In this document: piece by piece, positions 59,282-64,000 of the stretch | Numbering within the stretch: position 1 is the stretch's first letter | Layout: each line of letters begins with the position of its first letter | Notes under the pieces: model-generated | What the model saw: the letters and a program-made list of their open reading frames with translations, nothing else | Told to the model about the DNA's origin: nothing | Databases searched by the model: none | From: Caldimicrobium sp. | GTDB lineage: Bacteria > Desulfobacterota > Thermodesulfobacteria > Thermodesulfobacteriales > Thermodesulfobacteriaceae | Direction: 5' to 3' | Assembly: GCA_025060015.1 (NCBI GenBank) | Contig: JANXDB010000020.1 | Coordinates: 1-64,000 of the forward strand | Length of the DNA: 64,000 nucleotides | Translations under genes and position numbers: made by a program

Positions 59282-61158
59282 GAGAACTTTTTTACATAAC
59301 CACTCCTATATACTATGTGAACAGTTATCCCCACTTAGGACACAGTTACACCACCATTCTTGTTGATACCTTGGCAAGGTTTTATCGCCTAAAGAATTTT
59401 GAAGTCTTTTTCTTAACAGGAACTGATGAACATGGAGATAAAATAGTAAAGGCCTCAGCGGAAAAGGGTAAAGATCCCCAAGAATTTGTAGATGAAATCG
59501 CCTCAGCTTTTAAGCACACCTGGGATTCCTTGGGAATAGAATACAATAACTTCATAAGAACCACCTCTTTGGAGCATAAAAAAACAGTGCAACATCTGCT
59601 GCAAACCCTTTATGAAAAGGGAGAGTTTTACTTTGATGAGTATGAAGGTGCCTATTGTTTTGGTTGTGAGAGATTTTTAACCTCCAAAGAACTTGATGAA
59701 AATGGCCTTTGCAGGGATCATAAGCGCCCTCCGGTTCATCTGAGAGAGAAAAATTACTTTTTTCCCTTGGAGAAATATCGATCCTGGTTAAAGGATTATC
59801 TTTACAAGGAAGATCTTATCTATCCACGCTTTTACAAGGAAGAAGTGCTAAATCTCTTAGAGGATCCCTTGCCACCTCTTTGCATCTCCAGACCCAAGAG
59901 CAGGCTTTCCTGGGGTATAGAACTTCCCTTCGACCCTGATTTTGTCACCTATGTGTGGTTTGATGCTCTACTCAATTATCTTTCTGGCATTGGATATCCC
60001 CATCATCCTCAATGGCAGGCCTACTGGGAAAGAGCCCATCATGTTATTGCCAAGGACATTCTCAAGCCCCATGCTATATACTGGCCCATCATGCTAAAAG
60101 CCATGGGGCTTCCGGTCTATAAAAAACTCTATGTTCATGGTTACTGGCTTCAACAAAAACACAAAATGTCAAAATCTCTTGGCAATGTGATAGATCCCCT
60201 GGAGGTCTCTGGTAAATTCGGAAGAGATGCCTTGAGATACTATCTTTTACGAGAGATGGCCTTTGGCTACGATGCAGAGTTTGATTTAAACCATTTTCTG
60301 GTGAGATATAATTCCGATTTAGCCAACGATTACGGAAATCTCATTTTTAGAACCCTAAATCTTATGGAAAAACACTTTCAGGGCAAGGTGCCTCCCTATG
60401 GTGACCTTTTGTCTGAGGACTTAGAATTCAGAAAGACCTCAGAAAAAGCTTTGGATAGATACTTCAAACTCTTTGAGGATTTACAGTTTCATCTAGCCTT
60501 GGAAGAACTATGGCAGGCCATTCGCTTTGCCAATGTTTACATTGATAAGACTGCTCCTTGGAAGGCTATTAAAGAGGGTAACAGGAGACGTGCTGGAACC
60601 GTCCTTAGAAACTTACTTTCAGCAATCAAAAGTTTTGCCATAGCTCTCTATCCCATTTTACCTGATACTTCAGGACTTTTACTTAGAAACCTCTCCCAGG
60701 AGATTTCAGATCTTGACTTTACAACCTGTTACAATTGGGAACTTCCTAAGGAAGGAACATCGGTTGCAAAGGGACAACCCCTTTTTCCAAGAATAGAAAA
60801 GGAGGCGCAGGAGGAACCAATGAAGGAAGAACAAGTAGAGTTATACTCCATAGAGGAATTTCATAAATGGGATCTCCGAGTAGGAAAGATAGTGGCAGCT
60901 GAAAAAATAGCAGGTGCCGATAAACTTCTTAAATTAGAGGTCTCCTGTCCAGAGAGGAGGCAAATTGTCTCTGGCATAGCCCAATATTACAGACCAGAGG
61001 ATCTAATAGGTAAAGAGGTGATTCTGGTTATGAACTTAAAGCCGGCAAAGATAAGGGGGGTCCTTTCAGAGGGAATGCTACTTGCTGCCCATGACGAAAG
61101 AGGTCTAACTCTGGTTATACCTGAGAGAGAAGTTTCTCCAGGTGCCAAGGTATCATAG
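59278..61158 (+). CDS. metG: Methionyl-tRNA synthetase
   Basis: Class I synthetase: HLGHSYTT (HIGH), KMSKSLGNV, a zinc knuckle region CFGCERFLTSKELDENGLCRDH, anticodon domain and a fused C-terminal tRNA-binding EMAP-like domain (FHKWDLRVGKIVAAEKI ... SEGMLLAAHDERG). ATG at 59278 forms an ATGA overlap with the RicT-like gene; the track TTG at 59269 is less likely. 627 aa. Confidence 0.96.
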   Translation: MRELFYITTPIYYVNSYPHLGHSYTTILVDTLARFYRLKNFEVFFLTGTDEHGDKIVKASAEKGKDPQEFVDEIASAFKHTWDSLGIEYNNFIRTTSLEHKKTVQHLLQTLYEKGEFYFDEYEGAYCFGCERFLTSKELDENGLCRDHKRPPVHLREKNYFFPLEKYRSWLKDYLYKEDLIYPRFYKEEVLNLLEDPLPPLCISRPKSRLSWGIELPFDPDFVTYVWFDALLNYLSGIGYPHHPQWQAYWERAHHVIAKDILKPHAIYWPIMLKAMGLPVYKKLYVHGYWLQQKHKMSKSLGNVIDPLEVSGKFGRDALRYYLLREMAFGYDAEFDLNHFLVRYNSDLANDYGNLIFRTLNLMEKHFQGKVPPYGDLLSEDLEFRKTSEKALDRYFKLFEDLQFHLALEELWQAIRFANVYIDKTAPWKAIKEGNRRRAGTVLRNLLSAIKSFAIALYPILPDTSGLLLRNLSQEISDLDFTTCYNWELPKEGTSVAKGQPLFPRIEKEAQEEPMKEEQVELYSIEEFHKWDLRVGKIVAAEKIAGADKLLKLEVSCPERRQIVSGIAQYYRPEDLIGKEVILVMNLKPAKIRGVLSEGMLLAAHDERGLTLVIPEREVSPGAKVS

Positions 61159-61167
61159 GTAGATTTT

Positions 61168-61782
61168 ATGCATAGATTTAATCCCTTTGAGATATCCTTT
61201 GAAACACTTCTTGAAATTTGCAAAGAGCGACATGGCCATCTCTGCGCAGGACAGGTTATTGGTGCAAGATTATCTCTTCTCGGCCTTCAACTGATCGGAA
61301 TAAAAGATCCCCATGGGGAAGACAGAAAAAAGTTTTTAGTCTTTGTGGAGATTGATCGCTGTGCAACCGATGCTATTCAAACAGTAACAGGAGCTACACT
61401 TGGCAAGCGAACAATGAAATACCTTGATTATGGGATAATGGCTGCAACCTTTCTCAATCTGGAGACCAATAAAGCCTTTCGAATTATGGCTAAAGAATCT
61501 GCTAAAGAGAAGGCCAAAGAATACTTCCCTGAAATTGAGACACCTGCATTAAGAGAGCTCTTGGCTTATAAAATAATGCCAGTAGATGATCTTTTTGAGG
61601 TGGAAGAAGTAATTGTAAGGCTTAATGATTGTGATTTACCCGGCAAACCCAAAAAAAAGGTAATTTGTGCTAAATGTCAAGTGGTCATTAGAGACGGAAA
61701 GGAGGTTTATGTGGAGGATAAGCCCTACTGTAAGCTATGCGCTGGTTTAAGCTACTTTGAGAGGAAAAGTGCCCATGGGTAA
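61168..61782 (+). CDS. FmdE-like protein with C-terminal zinc ribbon
   Basis: 204 residues: ICKERHGHLCAGQVIGARLSLLGL, DRCATDAIQTVTGATLGKRTMKYLDYG, the FmdE core with a Cys/His metal site, followed by CAKCQVVIRDGKEVYVEDKPYCKLC. FmdE genes accompany molybdenum or tungsten formylmethanofuran dehydrogenases in methanogens and occur widely in sulfate reducers with unknown role. Located near moaA, which may be relevant. Confidence 0.88.
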   Translation: MHRFNPFEISFETLLEICKERHGHLCAGQVIGARLSLLGLQLIGIKDPHGEDRKKFLVFVEIDRCATDAIQTVTGATLGKRTMKYLDYGIMAATFLNLETNKAFRIMAKESAKEKAKEYFPEIETPALRELLAYKIMPVDDLFEVEEVIVRLNDCDLPGKPKKKVICAKCQVVIRDGKEVYVEDKPYCKLCAGLSYFERKSAHG

Positions 61783-62152
61783 AGTTTTTGAACTGGAAAT
61801 TGAGACAACAAACAAAGAAGAGATAATAGATATTACCTCTGAGATTGAATACATAGTCGAACAAAGGGATATCGAAGAGGGTATGATATGTCTGTATGTG
61901 CCTCATACCTCTGCAGCGGTGACAATTCATCGTAAGCTTGATGACCCCAAAAAGCCTCGTCTACCTGAACTCTTAGAAAAGGTCAATCCTGAAGAAGAGG
62001 CTAGTCCCTATACCAAAGCAGCCCTCGTTGCCCCAACAGAGATCCTTGTGGTTAAAGATAGAAAAGTTATTCTTGGTAGCAACCAGAGAATATATCTCTA
62101 TGAATTTAACGGGCCAAAGAAGAGAAGAATGTTCATGTACATAAGCGATTAA
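61775..62152 (+). CDS. YjbQ/UPF0047-like protein, divergent
   Basis: 125 residues. The N-terminal half has CLYVPHTSAAVTIH and the end has LGSNQRIYLYEFNGPKKRRMFMYI, corresponding to the family's HTSA and GTWQxIyLxE blocks. The central His-containing block (D..AH.K..LLG in typical members) is replaced by SPYTKAALVAP, and GTWQ by GSNQ, so the proposed thiamin-phosphate synthase side activity may be lost. ATG 61775 overlaps fmdE by 8 nt. Confidence 0.75.
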   Translation: MGKVFELEIETTNKEEIIDITSEIEYIVEQRDIEEGMICLYVPHTSAAVTIHRKLDDPKKPRLPELLEKVNPEEEASPYTKAALVAPTEILVVKDRKVILGSNQRIYLYEFNGPKKRRMFMYISD

Positions 62153-62490
62153 CCTGGAGGCCAATCCATAGGTCTTCCTGCTAACACATGAAAGTGTATG
62201 TGAAAAACAGTTTGTCCTGCCTCTTCTTTGCAGTTTGTGACTACTCTGAAACCCTTTTCATCAAATCCTAAATCCCGTGCCACTCTGTTTATTACAGTGT
62301 AGATGTGACCTATTAACTCCTTGTCCCTCTCCTCTAATTCAAGAAGGGTGGAGATGTGTTTTTTGGGGATAACGAGGATGTGAAAGGGCGCCTGAGGATT
62401 AATATCATGAAAGGCAAGCACCTTTTCATCTTCATAGACTTTCTTGGCAGGTATTTCCCCATTAACAATCTTACAGAAAATACAATTCAT
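62149..62490 (-). CDS. HIT-family nucleotide hydrolase (HinT-like)
   Basis: 113 residues: CIFCKIVNGEIPAKKVYEDEKVLAFHDINPQAPFH, and QTVFHIHFHVLAGR with the catalytic HxHxHxx triad. Likely hydrolyses aminoacyl-AMP or other phosphoramidates. ATG 62490 with GGGTGG is preferred over GTG 62496. Its stop overlaps the convergent YjbQ-like gene by 4 nt. Confidence 0.94.
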   Translation of the reverse strand: MNCIFCKIVNGEIPAKKVYEDEKVLAFHDINPQAPFHILVIPKKHISTLLELEERDKELIGHIYTVINRVARDLGFDEKGFRVVTNCKEEAGQTVFHIHFHVLAGRPMDWPPG

Positions 62491-62529
62491 ACCCACCCCC
62501 GCTGATAAGTATATTCTCTATTCTCTATT

Positions 62530-62724
62530 CTAAACGAGGGGTTTTAAAATTTCAATAGCCTCCATAAGTTTTTTTGCAGCTTGCCTTATGGCTGAGGACA
62601 AGGCTTGTCCACCCTCGTGAGAGGATGCCTTCTCCGCTAAATCTTCAAACTCTTTAGCATGTTCTTCCGTATGCTCAATAAAGTGTTTCAAGATATGCTT
62701 AATCTTATCCAATTCAGTCATCAT
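62530..62724 (-). CDS. Small His-rich helical protein
   Basis: 64 residues, entirely helical: LDKIKHILKHFIEHTEEHAKEFEDLAEKASSHEGG, with six His on helical faces that could bind metal. No Cys. AGGAGGGG precedes the ATG and two palindrome-like repeats (62767-62779 and 62794-62807) lie upstream. I recognise no characterised family. Confidence 0.7.
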   Translation of the reverse strand: MMTELDKIKHILKHFIEHTEEHAKEFEDLAEKASSHEGGQALSSAIRQAAKKLMEAIEILKPLV

Positions 62725-63065
62725 AGGTCCCCTCCTCTTTTTAAAAAATCCGTATCAAAATCATAGTGAAATTATTTCAGAAATAAATCAATATGAAATT
62801 TTATTCACAAAAGAGTACTATGACATGATAGTATCTAACTTGGAATATCATGCTGTGGTCTTAACATTTTGAATAGGTTACTGGATGCGCTACTTAGAAC
62901 TATACTCAAGTTTACTAGGTTGATAAACGAGCTAAAGGAGAGAAAAAGGTGGTATTGGAAGCTTTTTGCCTGTGCATGGCACAAAAGTTAATAAATAAAG
63001 AGTGCTGAATTGATATAAATTTTCTTTCTTGAGCTTCAAGAAAAGTTTATTAAAATATCCTTAAT
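62725..63065. other. 341-nt divergent gap between the His-rich protein and ribE
   Basis: Holds the two TGAAAT-type palindromes near the small gene, an unannotated plus-strand frame of ~45 codons (62866-62990; contains LINELKERKRWYWKLF) without a ribosome site that may be a gene relic, and an inverted repeat TTTCTTGA-GCT-TCAAGAAA (63025-63043) just before ribE. No FMN riboswitch is apparent. Confidence 0.5.
62767..62807 (-). promoter_or_regulatory. Pair of TGAAAT palindromes upstream of the His-rich protein
   Basis: TGAAATTATTTCA (62767-62779) is a perfect odd palindrome, and TGAAATTTTATTCA (62794-62807) is a close second copy, 27 nt apart centre to centre. They lie ~45-80 nt before the start codon, where an operator would be expected. 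Inferred only. Confidence 0.35.
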
Positions 63066-63722
63066 ATGTTTACAGGTATCATTGAAGGAAGAGGTAGGAT
63101 CAGGACCCTACAACCACAGGGGCAAGGCATGTATGTGGAGATCGAAAGCGAGGTTCCTCTAACTGATACAAAAGTAGGTGATAGTATAGCTGTTGACGGC
63201 ATTTGCCTTACAGCCAATACTGTATCTCCTAAGGGATTTTCTGCCCACATCTCCCCAGAGACACTATCAAGGACAACCTTTAAGCTCAAAAAACCAGGAG
63301 AATATGTAAATCTGGAAAGGGCTTTACGCCTGGGTGACCCCATTGGAGGACACCTAGTCTCGGGACATGTGGATGGAATAGCCAAAATTAATAAGCTCTC
63401 CTTGGTTGGTTATTATTATCTTCTTGAAATTGACCTTCCCAGGGAGTTTAGCTACTATCTCGTTCCAAAGGGATCCATAGCCATTGATGGTATAAGCTTA
63501 ACGATAAACGAGGTAGTGGACTGTTTAATTAAGCTCATGATAATTCCTCACACTTATAAAGTTACCACTCTCTCCCTAAAAAGAGAGGGAGACTTAGTTA
63601 ACTTTGAGATAGATCTGATTGCCAAGATGGTCTATAGGTTGGTAAAGCCCTATCTCAGAGAGGAAAGTAAAGAAAGCTCTTCTATAACCATTGAATTTCT
63701 TAGAAACCATGGTTTTGCCTAA
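63066..63722 (+). CDS. ribE: Riboflavin synthase (alpha chain)
   Basis: Dismutates two 6,7-dimethyl-8-ribityllumazines to riboflavin. 218 residues with two lumazine-binding repeats: MFTGIIEGRGRI ... GDSIAVDGICLTANTV and GGHLVSGHVDG ... GSIAIDGISLTINEV. A TAAAAT lies ~10 nt before the ATG and there is no ribosome site, so initiation may be near-leaderless. Confidence 0.95.
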   Translation: MFTGIIEGRGRIRTLQPQGQGMYVEIESEVPLTDTKVGDSIAVDGICLTANTVSPKGFSAHISPETLSRTTFKLKKPGEYVNLERALRLGDPIGGHLVSGHVDGIAKINKLSLVGYYYLLEIDLPREFSYYLVPKGSIAIDGISLTINEVVDCLIKLMIIPHTYKVTTLSLKREGDLVNFEIDLIAKMVYRLVKPYLREESKESSSITIEFLRNHGFA

Positions 63723-63754
63723 AAGTTATATAAAACAATTAGGAGGAGACAGCG

Positions 63755-64000
63755 ATGCGGCTTAATCCAGAGAGGGATATTGTAGAGCAATTAGCCTTAA
63801 AACTTTTAGTGAGCGCAAGGACAGCACCCAAAGCCAGAGGGCAGGATGATCTGGTTCTGGGTCTAGTCACAGAAAAGGATGAATTGGAGAGAATTGCTCA
63901 AGAGATGGAAAAAATAGCTGAAAGAGGAGAGGCCTTTAAGTTTTTCAAAAGGGATGCAGATAACCTGAGAAACTCAGAGGCTTTGGTTCTGATCTCTCTT
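63755..64000 (+). CDS. DUF2148 ferredoxin-domain protein (3' end outside window)
   Basis: The first 82 codons are present: NPERDIVEQLALKLLVSARTAPKARGQDDLVLGLV, the start of the DUF2148 family, which later carries a Cys-rich ferredoxin-like region not visible here. AGGAGGAG precedes the ATG, 32 nt after ribE. Function unknown. Confidence 0.85.
   Translation, partial: MRLNPERDIVEQLALKLLVSARTAPKARGQDDLVLGLVTEKDELERIAQEMEKIAERGEAFKFFKRDADNLRNSEALVLISL

Noticed and set aside
62866-62990. Small plus-strand gene (~40 codons, RKRWYWKLF)
   Set aside because: It would start at TTG without a ribosome site, and I recognise no family; at best a relic.
62725-63065. FMN riboswitch before ribE
   Set aside because: No conserved RFN-element blocks are visible and the only nearby structure is a short simple inverted repeat.

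Overview
The window looks like a chromosome segment of an anaerobic, probably thermophilic, sulfur-metabolising bacterium, most likely a member of Thermodesulfobacteriota (Thermodesulfobacteriaceae-like: Caldimicrobium, Thermodesulfobacterium, Thermodesulfatator and relatives). This placement is inferred from gene content, not from a search. Supporting genes are dsrC (sulfite reductase partner), ahbB (siroheme-derived heme pathway), the superoxide reductase/rubredoxin/flavodiiron protein cluster, bpsA (branched polyamine synthase, typical of thermophiles), a manganese-type pyrophosphatase, fmdE and DUF2148 genes, and a low-to-moderate GC content. Most of the window is dense, ordinary chromosome with short gaps and many ATGA-type overlaps.

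Layout. 1-1510 (+): the 3' end of a coiled-coil/nuclease-like gene containing a 42-bp minisatellite, then queF and ahbB. 1492-10770 (-): purL (PurS-PurL fusion), hisD, a phosphofructokinase, ftsH and a secreted FG-GAP repeat protein. 10859-11218 (+): rpsT and tRNA-Ala(CGC). 11219-14640 is the only clearly decayed stretch: a class II photolyase, then gene fragments, a 426-bp internally deleted IS3-type element with both terminal inverted repeats, and a relic of a cytochrome bd-type oxidase subunit I. 14642-17404 (-): HAD phosphatase, ComEA-like protein, dsrC, a GNAT acetyltransferase and a SPOR protein. 17702-26417 (-): a complete cbb3 oxidase cluster, ccoN-ccoO-ccoP, a 29-aa membrane peptide, a ccoQ-like gene, ccoG-ccoH, nosL-like, a periplasmic protein, a SafE-type membrane protein, ccoI-ccoS. 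26697-36451 (-): grpE-dnaK-pdxA-asmA-rluA-cooT-small Cys protein-argS. 36572-42026: nadC, ppaC, a UPF0718 permease with a CxxC thioredoxin, and kup.

42072-44993 (-) is an oxygen-defence cluster: superoxide reductase, rubredoxin, a DsrE-like protein, flavodiiron protein and a HEAT protein. 45077-49811 (-): rpmI-rplT-pheS-pheT-ihfA-merR, with no infC in front. 50193-52570 (+): rpsP-khpA-rimM-trmD, where TrmD carries a second SPOUT domain and rplS is absent. 52695-62152 (+): a DUF4405 membrane protein, initiator tRNA, bpsA, efp, two small unknown genes, a diguanylate cyclase, Trm112-like, DUF4416, moaA, a RicT-like gene, metG, fmdE and a YjbQ-like gene. The window ends with a HIT protein and a small His-rich protein (-), then ribE and the start of a DUF2148 gene (+).

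The most interesting signal is a shared 14-bp palindrome-like sequence. It is perfect (TAAGATTAATCTTA) just upstream of fprA, matches 12/14 upstream of the superoxide reductase gene and 11/14 upstream of ccoN. The last two also share a nearly identical leader up to the start codon. This suggests one redox-responsive regulator coordinating oxygen reduction and oxygen detoxification in an otherwise anaerobic organism. Other points of interest are the mono-heme CcoP with two extra membrane micropeptides, the TrmD-SPOUT fusion, an EF-P with Gln at the modification site, and a 25-bp perfect palindrome between two divergent ribosomal operons.
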